Assembly (NCBI GenBank): GCA_034359265.1
Contig: CP136895.1
Location: 51,726,001 to 51,790,000 of the forward strand
DNA from: Canna indica
Taxonomy: Eukaryota; Streptophyta; Magnoliopsida; Zingiberales; Cannaceae
DNA length: 64,000 nt
Reading direction: 5' to 3'
Part shown: piece by piece, positions 33,543 to 45,700 of the stretch
How the letters are laid out: each line of letters opens with the position of its first letter
How positions within the stretch are numbered: position 1 is the first letter of the stretch
Translations under genes and position numbers: made by a program
Notes under the pieces: generated by a model
Told to the model about the DNA's origin: nothing
The model's database searches: none
Seen by the model: the letters and a program-made list of their open reading frames with translations, nothing else

Positions 33543-35488
33543 TGTCACACCCCAACTGAGGGTAGTGTGATCGGCCAGGGCCTACATCCTGCCCTGTAGC
33601 CTACTATCTACACTAACATCAAGAAAAGCAAGACATATCGACTGAAACAAAACTCAACATACTTTATAAAAGTTTGAAAGTCACAATATATAAGTTTTTC
33701 AAAACAAATAGAAACATCAACATCAAAACCGAATAGTCAAATATCAAGTTTTACAATTCTTTTCAATTACAACCGTCAGTGCAGAAACAAAACCAACATA
33801 ACTAGGCACTAGTCTAAGACTCATGGATGCCGCTACGAGATATGGCACCGCCTCCGCCCTCCAGCTGCACCATGTCGACACCAAGCTACTGCTCATGCTC
33901 TGCAGAAATAGAAATAAACTGTGAGTCCACTTGGGACTCAGTGAGTGGCTCAAATGAACCTCGACATAAGCCTCGGTCATGCATATATATCATATAAGGC
34001 AATAAAGGAATGTACAAGGAAGTAAAATTTATTTCTAATGCGACTACAGACCCTCAACGAATCCATCAACATCAACTGTACATGATAACCTACTACCTCG
34101 GCTTATCAAGCCTTCGACATCTGGCCCTCGGGCCTTCTCATCAAATCATATCCCGGCTACCGCCGTCCCTACCGTATCAGGTAGTATCATACTGGCCATC
34201 GGCCACATCATCTCATGATGCAAGCAAACAATCCCGGGCCGTCGACTTGGATGGTCCACTAGTCTTCGGACACCGTCTGGGGTAAGGATAGCTAGTCCCA
34301 CCCAACTGGGGTCTGGCACCTAGCGGGCCCGCTGGCGCACCTATAGACCCAACTGGCTGAGCTGGGCATTGGTAATCTCCGACCTCCTCGCCCCTTGGCG
34401 GACCATCTCAAGCACATTACACAATCAATATCCTTGGGTTTCTATATATACACATATCGGGCCTTTGCCTGTATCTGGCCTATGTCCGGCTACCGGGTCA
34501 ATAGTTTATGCCACCCTTTCAATATATATGCACGTACGAGCTCTAAGTTTCCAAAAGTATACAAGCAGACATAGAAGTGTTATCGTCTCATAACTAAGTT
34601 TTCATAAATGTGCTATGATCATCTAGTGATGCCTTACATGTTGCCTATCCTCCTACACTGTCTTAGGTGAGAATTTCCATGAATCGACCTTGGAATACCA
34701 TCTGAGAACTTCATAACACGCGAGATGTTCAAAGGAACTACACCAAAATAGTGATATAAGGTCATCTAAGGGCCTTCTTGCCGTCAAGGGAATCGGGGAA
34801 ATTTCAGCATGACCTTTCCCCTTTTCCCATGACTCGGCAGCCCCAAGAACATGCAAATTGATGATTAAAATAGTGAGATCCGACAAGAAAGTTCATAAAA
34901 TAGTGAACACATGTCGTTGAAATCATGGATCGTCGAAAAAATCGTGAGAACTCAACCTATCATCTAGGGTTCGGCCACCCGCCTTCCCCAAACCTTTTAA
35001 ACATTAACCACTCACCTAGATCGCCAAGAAACAAGGATCGGGTGATGATGACTTGAGATTTTCCGAAGACGACGTGAGTTTCGGATCGATCCAAGCCCCC
35101 AATCCTCCTCCTTGCTCCTTCTCCTCTTCTACCTTGCGGCCTTGTGCGACTCAATGGGTGAGTCGCACGGCTGCCATAAGGGGGATTTTATCCCCTCAAC
35201 CATCTTTCCAAAGATGGCCTCAAGGCTTACTTAAGTCATACCCGGAACTCGACCTAAACCCAAACTCGACTTGGGTTCCGACTCAACCCATAACATGACT
35301 TGAGTTAACTTAATTTAAGGTATGATTTCGTAAAAGGAAAGTTAATTATCCAAATAGACTTCATGATCCATTAGCCGAGTCATATCTTTTCACTCGAGGC
35401 GATCCTAAGGCTTGACTCGACTACCCCCGGGTTCGACGCGCTGCAGTAAAACAGATTTTTATATTAGGAAACTTTTTCGGGTCTTACA
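33543..35488 (-). mobile_element. 5' LTR, Tekay-like copy 3
   Basis: Both termini are present: TGTCACACCCCAACTG beside the PBS and CGGGTCTTACA at 35488. The length is 1,946 bp because about 590 bp present in the 3' LTR (27660-28250) is deleted at about 34708. The donor-like GTGAGTGG is at 35010-35015 in reverse. Confidence 0.85.
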
Positions 35489-38255
35489 CTAAAGATTATT
35501 TTTCATTAAACATGAAAATCTCAACCAAAGGGATGGAAAACAAATATATTTTTTTCATGACATTTTTAGATTTCCTTCAAACTTTCAAAATACCAAGATA
35601 TGGTTATTTAAATCATGTATATTAAGTTTGAAGTGAAACAAATGTCATTTAATCAAACTTTCAACTTAGCACGATTTCATTCGAATTAAGCATGAAAACA
35701 TGAAAGTGCTAAGTTTCAAATTTTGCTATCTACTCATGTTTTCTCAAACTTAGGCATCTAGACATCAAACATGAGAGAATATAAGCCTATGAATCAAGTT
35801 TGGGCTTAAGATGAAATTTTTAAGTTACTTTGTTGACTTAGGTCAACCTATACTTCAAGATTTGAAAAAAAATTAAACTTTTAAATTTATACAAAATCAT
35901 ATTTTCGATGAAAATCTTTGGTACCAATTTTTGGACGAAAGTTTTTGATACCAATTGTTGAATGGTCATTTGAAATGCATGTATAAAGTTTGAACTCAAA
36001 AGAATTTTCAAAGACCATTTTTCATCCTATATTGATTTTAATCAAAAGCTTATTTTTAAGATATCGCTCAATATATCAAAATCATTTTTAGAAATGATTT
36101 CACTCAAGGAATAATGTGAACGATTTTAGAGATGAAATCAAAATAGCATGCACAAAGTTTCATTTGAAGTATTTGAAGAAAATTCAAAGTATCGAAAAGA
36201 TTGATATTTTAAAAAAAATGATACTTTGCATTTTTAAAGACCAACTTCAAAATTCCATTATAAATTAGATTCTTGATGAAATGTTTTGAAATTTTTACTG
36301 AAGAAACTAATTTTTTCAATGAATGTGCAGTTTCAAGAATCATCTAAAAAGGATTTTTCTATATTTCTCTAGAAATAATTGAAATTGAGACCAATTGTAG
36401 GTCGAAATGGTATTTTTGTAATTTTCAGTTATTTTTAAAAACTCTTTCAATTTTTATTCAAACTTTCATGACACCACATGATGGTCATGTAAAGAGTATA
36501 TGTCAAGTTTGAGATGAAAATTATGTCCTTAAGTCAAGATATTAACCTAGCATGGTTTCATTCAAAACTAAAATAGTTTTTATGAAACTTGCTAAGTTTC
36601 AATCTTAACATTTACTCATGATTTTTCAAACTTAAACCTATGGATACCTTACATGAGTAAATTTAAACATGTTCCCCAAATATGGATTGAAAATGAGACC
36701 TTTAAGTCAACTTGTTGACTTGGGTCAACTTGGTTCAAAAGAGGTAAGCATGAATTGACCTCTATGTCATTTTATCCATATCCAAATGAATTTTCCATTC
36801 TAAGTGCATGGAAACATGTAATACCTATTGCTAAACATGTTTATGAAGATTTGACTTAAAATGAAATGTCAAGTTAATTTGTTGACTTAGGTCAATCTTT
36901 TTCAGATTTAAGTCCCATAAAGTGATATAGTTACCACATTGTTCATCTAGACACAATTTTTAAATTTTAAATACCTAGACTCATGTGATATGTGTGTCTA
37001 AACATGTTTGCTTGGTGTTTACTCAAAATGAGGTCTCTAATAAGAAATTTCAAACTAGTCCAATTTCATTCAATATATCATGAAATTGCCTAGTTATCAT
37101 GAAATTGCCTACTCATGAAAATTCATTATTTATCATGCAAAAACAATCATGAGTATATAGAGACATCATTAAAGCATAAATATTTAAGTATTATATTAAG
37201 ATTTTTGCAAAATCAAATTCATACTTTTTTCTTGAATTTTTTTCCAAACTTTTCATTTCCTTTTCCATTTTCTTTTAGATAGCATAGCCTTTCATTAACA
37301 TTCACAACTTGCAAGTAGACTTCATTAGTAGGATAATAAAATAATATGCCTACTAGCAAACTAACATACTAAATAGCAAAGGGTCAATGCAAAGTTTCAT
37401 TTAAAAATCTTGACCTATGCTAGATAATAAAGATTCATTTCTAAGAAAGTTTTCATGATATCAAAATGAATCATAGAGATCTTAAGATGTGAAATATTTG
37501 AGGAATAAGATCTCTAATTATGTTTAACTAGTTTGGACTTAAAAGAATGTCTCTAGTATCAACCTAGAGCAAGTTTCATTCAATGAAATTTGCCTAAGTG
37601 CTAAAATTCTACATACTCATGAAAATTCAAGTGTTTAACATGCAATCGTAATCATGAGTATAGAGAAATAATTTAAGCTTAAGCATTGAGGTATAACACT
37701 AAGGTTTTGAGTTTATCAAAGTTATACATTATTCATGATAATTTGCCAAACTAATCTTTTTCTTCCTAATTAGCCTTCCTAAAAATATTTATATATAACT
37801 TGCAAGTATACTTTAAAATAAAAAAAGAAACCAAATCTACATGCAAGCTATCAAACTAAATAGCGAAGTGAAAGACCAATTATTATTTTCCAAATTCAAC
37901 TTCACTAAATAGCATGGATTCATTTTCATGTAGATCATTCATGAAAATAAAATGAATCAAGAGATCTCAAAATATAAAGTTTTGAAAAATAAGATCTCCA
38001 ACCCTTCCTATTGGTTGAAAACCGAAAGCCACAATGAGCCTTCGATTTAGAACCGCATGGTCGCTTAGGCCCATTACAGGCCACTTAGGTCTCCGAGGAG
38101 ACCAGGAAATCAAAATCAAAAATCATTTTATAAAAGCATATCATGAGCGAAAAATCTACTAATATTAAGCATGTATCAAAACTCCAACTCTAATTTAATC
38201 AAGTAAGTATAAGAGATGATACCAAAGTGTTTGATGCCAACTTTACCATAGGCAT
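35489..38255 (-). mobile_element. AT-rich non-coding interior of the SIRE-like element
   Basis: About 2.8 kb lies downstream of gag (in minus orientation) with no pol motif in any frame. It has a loose repetitive make-up: blocks with TTGTTGACTTAGGTCAA or close variants at about 35830, 36710 and 36870, each preceded by ATGAAA-type and CATGAGTAAA-type stretches, and paired paragraphs around 37060-37140 and 37560-37640. It may be native filler of a gag-only element or a decayed region. True pol could have been lost with the missing left part. Confidence 0.55.
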
Positions 38256-39760
38256 CTAGTCTAGGTGAAGACTTTGAAGTTGCAACCATGCAAGGATCAT
38301 TCCTTCAATTTCTTGGTCAACTTCAAAAGAAGATGAGATCCTTGGTACCCAAATGGCTTTGGGTCCGTGGGGGTGAGTTGGCCTAGGAATCCAAAGTGTC
38401 TTAGCAACACTTGGATTTCTTTTAAATGCACAGTCATGAATTGCATGGCCATATATCCCACAACAAAAACAATTTCCATGAAATTTTTTCTTTTGAACAT
38501 GAGGTTTAAAGGAAGAATGCTTGACATGAGAATGATGATGAACCTTAGCATTCTTTACATAAGCATTTTTATTTTTAGAGTTCTTAAAGAAAGATACATT
38601 TAATAGATCATTGATTTTCCTATTTAAGAATACAACCTCATTTTTCAAATCACTCATGGATTTGTGAATAGCATGCAATTGAGATTTCATCATACTATTT
38701 TCATTTTTGATCTTTGTATTTTCTACTTTCAAATTTTCAATCTCAACTTTTGAGATATTTTGCAATTCATTTTTTAATTCATCATTTTCATTTTTCAAAT
38801 CAATATTCTCACTTTTTAAGTCTTCAATTTCAATCTTAAAATTGTCATGACAAGAATTACTAGTTCTCAAAACATCAATACTACCATGGCAATCAACACT
38901 TGAGGAACTTAGATTTGCCTTTAAATTTTCATTTTCTAATTCTAGAGCTTGCGAATCCATAGTAAGCCTAGAGTTATCTTTTTTAATTTTTTTCATTTCT
39001 TTACTCTTTTTCAAAAGCATGGCACACATATTTTGACATTCTTCTACTAATTCTTCATATGACATTTTGAGTGAATTTGAAGAACTAGCATCACTATCAT
39101 ATGCTATATCTTTATCATGACTAAAAGTAGAATATTGTACCTCATCATGGATGCCCATGAGGCAAACCTTGGATGTGCCTTCATAGTCATGACAAGAGGA
39201 TGCTTCTTGTGATTTGGTGGAGGTAGATGTTGAAGCACTTGTCCTCCTTTTGACATTCTTCTTTGATAAAGGACAATTCCTCTTAATGTGCCCCTTTTCC
39301 TTGCATAAGTAGCATATCACTTTTCTTTTTCGGCTTTTTATTTGCTTCTTTGACTAGAAGCACTAAGATCATCAAAACCGAGGTTAGTACTAGGGGGATG
39401 ACCATTGTCATCACCACCCTCAATGAAAGTATTAAGCTCTTCAGTTTTAGCATAATCATATAACATATTTAATGTTGCCCACATATCAAAAGCCAAAGTG
39501 CAATGCATGACTTTTTCAAGGATACTATTAGGTAAGGTACAAAAAATACTATACATAGCATCTCCATTTAATTGAAACATTTTCTTATCATGCTCACTCC
39601 AATCATGCATGTCAACCTTAGGTTCAATGTATTCTAATTTAATCATGTTGTAAACATCAAAACCTCTAGTCTTTAAGTAGGTATACATTCTAGACTTCCA
39701 AAGATCAAAGTTCGATTCATCGAACCTAGAAGGTGAAGACGCTACCGACTCTAGAGCCAT
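38256..39760 (-). pseudogene. SIRE-like copia gag
   Basis: Two frames joined by one frameshift near 39330 in an A-rich tract. 39338-39760 holds the UBN2-type start (SRFDESNFDLWKSRMYTYL, EKVMHCTLAFDMWATLNML). 38256-39320 (about 354 codons) has a first knuckle CYLCKEKGHIKRNC, a long Glu/Lys/Asn-rich coiled-coil-like section (SYEELVEECQNM, repeated KIEIEDLKSENIDLKNEN-like heptads), a second knuckle CFCCGIYGHAIHDC and the WIPRPTHPHGPKAIWVPR tail. Two knuckles around a coiled coil are typical of SIRE/Maximus gag. It ends at a stop with no pol following. Confidence 0.85.
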
Positions 39761-39810
39761 TTCAAGATCGAGACAAATTATAGAAGGGATGGTGAAATCA
39801 CAATCTACGA

Positions 39811-39827
39811 CTCACTCTGATACCAAT
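39811..39827 (-). other. Primer binding site, SIRE-like element
   Basis: In reverse, ATTGGTATCAGAGTGAG abuts the LTR at 39828, an initiator tRNA-Met type site. Confidence 0.8.
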
Positions 39828-41321
39828 TGAAGACGAAATGGCAACACTAGAGGGCGGGGGGGGGGGGGGGGGGGTGAATAGTGTGTTTACTAAATCAATT
39901 AGCCTAAATTCCAATTTTAATCAATTTTAGATTAGTTTAGGCAATTTGCGATTGAATGATTAGATGCGGAAGCGATAAATAGTAAAACAAAAAATACACA
40001 TAAAAAATCAATGCAAACACAGGATTTATAGTGGTTCGGCCCCAATGCCTACTCCACTACCTAAGCACCCCGCTTAGGATTTCCAAACTAGTTTTACTTT
40101 ATTAATTTTCGTTTCCCTTACACAGAGGACTTTGACTCGAAGTGTCTCACTCTCGACCTAAGGTACTTCCACCCCCGGAAGTCTCCGCCTTCTTATCGAG
40201 AGCACTCTTCCACCTCAACCCTAAGGGACAACTAAACTAATCCTAGTAAACACAAGTTTACACAGGTGGCTTTACACCTTCACAACAAGGTAACCACTTA
40301 TACGCACAAGACCTAACAACCTAGGTCTTACAAACTCAAATTAATCAAGTTCAAATAACAGTTTAAAATACAAGTGAAAAGAGCTTAAAATAAAACCAAT
40401 AATAATTGCTCTTTCCCAAGCCTTTGGAACCTCCAACTCGCCGAGTCGTAGAGCTCGAGTCAATTTTCGAGTTGAGGCAGAGTGTGTGCTTGAAGAAGTT
40501 ATCGCCAGAAGAATCAAGCGCAGGCGATTAATCTTTTAGAAGGCTTAGATCCTCTTTTTGATGCTCAATAATTTCTGTAAGAGTGAAGGAAAAGTAAAAA
40601 AAGATTAGATGAGGTATATTTATACTCTCACCAAGAAACGACAGCTCAACGGATAGAAAACTATCCGTTGCAGTCGCTCGATCGATTGGTCGATCGATCG
40701 CTCATTCAACCACTGCCCTCTTCCATCTAGTCGATCGATCGATGGGTCGACCGCCAGACGCAACTGATTGTTCCCTCAATCAGGTCGACCCATTCGGTCG
40801 ACCGACGTAGGGATGTCAAGATCGCACGCCGTACGATTTTTAATTCGGTCGACTGATCGGTCGAATGCTAGGGCTACTGCCCATTTTAGGCCTCTGTCGG
40901 TCGATCAAAGTAGCCACTACCAATTTTTGGCAGTGTTCGATCGACTGACCGGTCGACCGAATTGGCTACTGCCAATTTTCTTACCCTATTCGGTCGACCG
41001 AACCTAGGCTGAATTTGGTTTCTTCAGCCTTTTTCTTCCGCGCTTGGTTTTTGGGTTTCGGCTTTCAACGAGCATCAACTTGGAGAGCTTTCATTTGATC
41101 TTTGGACTCGTCCAATGCGACTTTGATGCACTCACTGATCTATGAGAAATTCCGTGATGAACCCGAGCGTGACGATCAATGTCCTTCCGATTTATCAATT
41201 TCTCTGATTTATCCGATCGAGGACATCGAACGCTAACTGATATGGAACCTGAAAGATTTCTTAGTAAAATATTAGTTCCATGTTTGTTATCCTCAAAACC
41301 AAGATTAAGAGATTAAGACCA
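39828..41321 (-). mobile_element. SIRE-like LTR, right copy (5' LTR)
   Basis: 1,494 bp, the direct repeat of 25266-26757. It starts beside the PBS and ends TAAGACCA at 41321. It contains a 19-base G run (39856-39874) where the other copy has four G, and the TCGA-rich section at 40675-41000. Confidence 0.82.
39856..39874 (+). repeat. Poly-G run
   Basis: Nineteen consecutive G follow GGGC within the SIRE-like LTR. The other LTR has GGGG at this place and the related LTR at 22760-22767 has eight C on +, so the tract is length-variable. It may be slippage or an assembly or sequencing error. Confidence 0.9.
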
Positions 41322-44300
41322 AGGTTGAAAATCTAAAGCCAACACAATCCACTCTCTATAAAGTACAAAATAAGTCCTCCGAATTTCACACTCGAAATCC
41401 AACTATAGTACTATAGTGAATTGGAAATAACAAAAACACTGTTTTCTATTACAAGTAAAAACCCACTTGCCTCTCTATGACATCCCAGCCACAGAGTTCC
41501 GTCCTCCACACAGCCTTGTGTTGTAGTGAGTTATCCACCCGAAGCCAATCTTCTCCTGAAGATAAGAAATGTCTGCACTCAACAATCTCAACTCCACTCA
41601 ATAATTGTCAACAGTGTTCGCACATCGAGAGCAAGTTCTTGATCAAATCTTTCCATCGCTATTTATATGAGACATCCAAAAGACCTGAATCGATGTTGTT
41701 CATAACTATTAGTTTAATAAACCCATCAGTTTAACAACCAACAAACATTGGTTCAAAAATAAATAGACAGTGCATAACTCCTAAGACCATAAAGATCAAA
41801 GAATAATGCCCCGAAATAATTTAAGGCAGATATTCGGGCATATAAAGAATTAACGATGACTAAAAGATCTTACAGACAATGAAATAGAATAATCATTAAT
41901 AAAGCAAACCAAGAGTCTAAATGGAATAGTGCCCTTGAGCCAATCACATGTCGATGTGTTTAGGGACCATTCAAGGGTAATCAACTTAATGAGACAACTT
42001 TTTCATCATATGTTGCATCTTTATTCTTAAAGATTGTGATGAACCACATGAACCCGGGCAAATGATTCCGAGGCCATGATGAGATCATGCCAGTGAGACT
42101 TGGAATCCAAATGCTCATGTTCTAAATGTTCCTAGTTGTAGGATCACCAATTAGGGAACCGGTGATTTCAGATAGACTAGTGCACTTGGTACATGCCCTA
42201 TACGATATGGGGTAGCTGATCTCATAATTACCTATGAGCCGTTATTAATGTATAAGTGCACATGCTCATTAGGGAATGAGTTTATTGAATAGACCTGCAC
42301 GAGGAAGACAAAATGGAATCGTTACACGAGTGTCAATAGGATGTTCCTCGGGTGATAGTAGGTGCAAGCAGTCCTTGGACCTGAGGTTGCCATGGTTACC
42401 TTGTGAGTGACGACCCATTGCTTTGGTTCTATCCCTATGTGGCCCTCAGCGTCATGTGCCAGGTATTACTGGGCATGGGGAAGCATTCATGGAGATAGGT
42501 GAGCAACCAACATGGAATCAGTTACTCCTAGTGAGAGGAGATAATGTCTTATGTGTCCCTGCAAGTGTCGACTTGAGAATCTTTGGTCAGAGTAGAAATG
42601 AAAGTCAGAAAGATGTTTTTGATGTTTCATTATTGAGACGACATCTTGGCGGGTGGAATACATATGAATCGGTATTAGGGTTTGGCACTTCTTCCGTACC
42701 CTAGCCGACTTTGGGACATTATAATCGAGGGATTTAGTTGTATGGTAACTAATCACCGAAGGGAGTTCGATCCTTGTAGATTGAACCTCACACTGTCCGG
42801 GTAGTAATGACATGTTACTAGACGTCAATCTTGACTTGTGAGTGGAGTCCCTCACGACCACACTGTAGGTGTTTAGTGGAGGCTCGTAAGATTTGAATAG
42901 AAGTCGTTCTATCGAATCCGACTCTCCGTTATGCACAACTCACTACTGACTTAGTGTGGGGCCCAATGGGTCACACACAATAGGCTAACCTCGTAATGAG
43001 CTTTATGAGATAGAGTCTGAATACGACATTATATGTCTACTAGCTTGGACATGTTGCAACTCGATCACAGATCTCGTTTACTGACATAATAGGAAATGAG
43101 TTTCCTATCGGAATGAATGCGCGAGGAAGGAGTTCCTCGGTAACCCTAATTTGTAGGGCATTCCTAAATTGTAGGGATTGACACATAATAATATTTTATG
43201 TGGTTGATTAACTTTAATTATGAATTAAATATTTAATTAACCACTTGACGAGGATTGTATTTAATTATGAATGAAATATAATTTAATTTTGAATCAAATA
43301 TACGTGGTGAGAAAATTAGTTTCTAACCATGAGCCTAACCAATTAATTAGGAATTAATTTATTTGGATAAATCCTAATCAATAGTAATTTGATTTATGAG
43401 GATAAATCATAAAATTAATAGATATTTGATTTATGAGGATAAATCATAATTCTATTAATTATTAAGAATTTAATTTATTTAGGTAATTATTATTCCTATT
43501 TGATAGGAATTTAATTAGTTTAGATAAATCATATTTTATTTAGATAAACTTCTTTCCTATTATTTAGTTTATTGGTTTATTTAGATAATTATGATTCCTA
43601 TTGAGAGGCTCTTAATTTATGGAGATAAATTAAAGATTATATTTAATTGAATTTAATTAATTTCGAATTAATTATGAAATAATTTAATATGAAATATTTT
43701 TTGGAGGCAAATCCCAGAATTTTGAATTCTGGGGAGAGTTTTTTAAGGGGTGCGGTCTACTAGATGTAGCCGCCCATGCCCCCTATAAATTGGTGGCTGA
43801 ACCTCTTTCAAGGGTGATAAAGAACTTGATTCTTGAGAGGGTTCTTGAGTGGAAAAGTTCCAAAGAATCCCTCCTCCTCTCCCTTGGTGGCCGGCCATCT
43901 TCTTCCTCCTTCCCCGAGCTTTTGTGAAGCCGAATTGAAGATGTCTTTTACTTGGGTGTGCAGTCTACTTCATCGTCTTGGAGGAGTTCAAGAAGGAGAG
44001 TGAGGTATTCTTTTATCTACCCTCTCGTTCCGTAGTTTTCTCATCCACTCTTCCTCCTTTTCGGTGCTCAGTTATTGGTGGAAGGACCGGCCTTGCCTAG
44101 GTGGATTTCGGGATTGAGAAAGCTTCTCCGTTAAGCCACAACGAGCCTCGGTGTTCGCTGCCCCTATTGTTGTGAGGTGCTTGGTGTGGACTATCGTTGG
44201 AGGACGTGCGCATGTGCTTCTTAAGACAGGGATAGGATCCGCCATACCAACTGCGGTTTGAGGTATACCTTCTCCCACATCTCCGATGTTGAATTCCTTA

Positions 44301-44337
44301 ATATTGCTAAAGTAGATCATTTTTTCAGGATGATTTC
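41322..44337 (+). other. Unassigned LTR-like region
   Basis: Three zones. 41322-43190 is mixed-composition sequence with no conserved protein motif. 43190-43740 is very AT-rich with many ATTTAATT and GATAAATCATAA repeats. 43741-44337 has CCCTATAAATTGG, a TATA-like box at about 43781, then a GC-rich stretch with a GAGGTATT donor-like site near 44004. The last zone looks like an LTR promoter and leader in + orientation. No LTR ends, PBS or partner copy is found in the window. Frames at 42423-42704 and 42487-42936 show no recognisable domain. Confidence 0.4.
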
Positions 44338-44559
44338 CTATAATTACCTGAATATATCCTGAACTATGCACGTTGTCTTATTTGTGGCCAATTTCAAAAC
44401 ATTACCAAAATATATCCCAAACTTTGACATTTGTCTCAATCATCCTCCCGTAAACTCTCCGTTAGCATCCCTGTTAAGGTAATGACGTGGCTATCCAATG
44501 TGGATTAAAATAATATTTTTTATTTTAAATAATAAAAAACCTTTTTTTAAATTTGTTAT
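44338..44559 (+). repeat. Left terminal inverted repeat
   Basis: It pairs with 46177-46399 in reverse over about 220 bp at roughly 80-85 percent identity by eye. The inner end is AT-rich (AAATAATAAAAAACC). Confidence 0.8.
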
Positions 44560-44566
44560 TCCCCAC

Positions 44567-44935
44567 ATGGCGGAGCTCGATCCTGACAGTGCCTCCCACT
44601 TCGTACACTCCCTTCATCTCCACCTCCCCCATGCGAAGCCGGACAACGAGGACTCTCCCGGTGCCGGAGGTGATGGCGGTGGAGACGACCAAGGCGGCCA
44701 TGGCCTGGACCTGTCTGCCCCCGGGGACGTCGTCGCCCGCCGACCCCGCGGTCGACCTCTCAGCTCCAAGAACAAGATGAAGCCGCTCGTGATCATAACC
44801 AGGGAGAGCGCGAACGCGATGCGTGCACACATACTGGAGGTTGGTGCCGGCTATAACGTGTTCGAGTGCCTCTTGACGTACACGCGCTGCCGACAGCGAG
44901 GTGTGTGTGTGCTCAGCGACAGTACTAATTCGTAG
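44567..44935 (+). CDS. Truncated AT-hook (AHL) protein, captured
   Basis: A 122-codon frame starts at the first ATG inside the left TIR. AHL proteins bind AT-rich DNA in the nucleus through an AT-hook and trimerise through a PPC/DUF296 domain. Visible in order: acidic/Gly linker (PDNEDSPGAGGDGGG), AT-hook RRPRGRPLSSKNKMKP at about residues 64-79, then the first part of PPC (VIITRESANAMRAHILEVGA, RCRQRGVCVLSDS). The domain is cut after about 45 residues where GSGTV is expected, so the back half of PPC is missing (full proteins are near 280-350 aa). GC content is far above the TIRs. An expressed product could bind DNA without trimerising; that is inference. Confidence 0.72.
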   Translation: MAELDPDSASHFVHSLHLHLPHAKPDNEDSPGAGGDGGGDDQGGHGLDLSAPGDVVARRPRGRPLSSKNKMKPLVIITRESANAMRAHILEVGAGYNVFECLLTYTRCRQRGVCVLSDSTNS

Positions 44936-45141
44936 ATTTAATTCGATATGATTTAAAAGCACTAATTAAGCCTCTCTATTTGTAGATTTAATTCGTTGTG
45001 ATTCATAAACTTCATTGATTGGAGAATTTGATGAAAACATTCCAATTCACCCACTAAATATTGTTCCAACATCCTTAATTCTTCAATGTAGACACATGCA
45101 TTATAAAACTACTACACGCTCGAAACAAGCAAAAGATCGAC

Positions 45142-45468
45142 TCAGTTGCACTCGGTGAGAATGCTCAGCTTGCATTTGGTCGACACCTGCTTGGCGAGGT
45201 CTGGCCTGATGCCCATCTGCGACAGCACTGGTGAGTCCTTGTACTTGCACAGGCATGGCAGGTCGGCTCGAGAGAGCGCGATGCAACATCTTTTCGACGG
45301 TGTTGGCCCAGGCGATGCTCCGGTCATGCACGACATGCATGCAATGAATCCTCGATTGTTCACATTGTAGAGGCTCTCCTTCGTCCCTGCAAGCTCCACT
45401 GCACTGGAAATGAGGAAGACGACAACGAGCAATACTGAAATAGTCATGGCAGAGACATACTTCGCCAT
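45142..45468 (-). CDS. Lipid-transfer protein, DIR1-like, captured and intact
   Basis: 108 codons, ATG at 45468, TGA at 45142. A hydrophobic signal peptide (ISVLLVVVFLISSAVELAG, about residues 10-28) is followed by the eight-cysteine fold: C44, C47, C61, C62, C72, C74, C99 and C107, in C-C-CC-CxC-C-C order. CCIALSRADLPCLCKYK and the MGIRPDLA stretch resemble DIR1-type non-specific lipid-transfer proteins, which carry lipids or signals in the cell wall space. The frame has no stop or lost Cys, rare in this window. It sits inside the inverted repeats. The ATG chosen is the one just before the signal peptide; the frame is open further upstream into AHL-derived sequence. Confidence 0.75.
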   Translation of the reverse strand: MAKYVSAMTISVLLVVVFLISSAVELAGTKESLYNVNNRGFIACMSCMTGASPGPTPSKRCCIALSRADLPCLCKYKDSPVLSQMGIRPDLAKQVSTKCKLSILTECN

Positions 45469-45504
45469 CGTTGTAATTTTCAAATGACATAGTATAATTA
45501 CGGA

Positions 45505-45700
45505 GACTGAATCCGAGTTTGGCTTGTTCTTGGAGCTGGGAGGGCAGGGTTGGCAGGCGACGACGTCCCTGGGGGTGGGCAGGTCCAATCCATGGCCGCC
45601 TTGGTTCGTCTCCGCCGCCATCACCTCCGGCACAGGGGGAGTCCTCGCTGTCCCGGAAGTACTTGTACTTGAGGAGCTGGATCGATTGTCCTGGGAAGCA
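45505..45700 (-). pseudogene. Second AHL fragment, inverted, fused upstream of the LTP frame
   Basis: In reverse it parallels 44625-44790: GAGGACTC..., GTGCCGGAGGTGATGGCGG, GGCCATGG, GGGACGTCGTCGCC and AGCTCCAAGAACAAG occur in order. The AT-hook is destroyed (CQPCPP in place of RRPRGRP) and an indel shifts the first half. The GGHGLDL...DVVACQPCPPSSKNKP part is in frame with the lipid-transfer protein, giving one open frame from 45783 to 45142. Confidence 0.68.

Noticed and set aside
42423..42936. Frames on both strands (93 and 149 codons) as host genes
   Set aside because: No recognisable domain, signal or homologous copy in the window, and they overlap each other; length is compatible with chance.
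44498..44962. A 145-codon frame on the minus strand across the AHL piece
   Set aside because: It is the complement of the AHL frame; the + strand carries the AT-hook and PPC motifs, so the minus frame is a GC-driven shadow.
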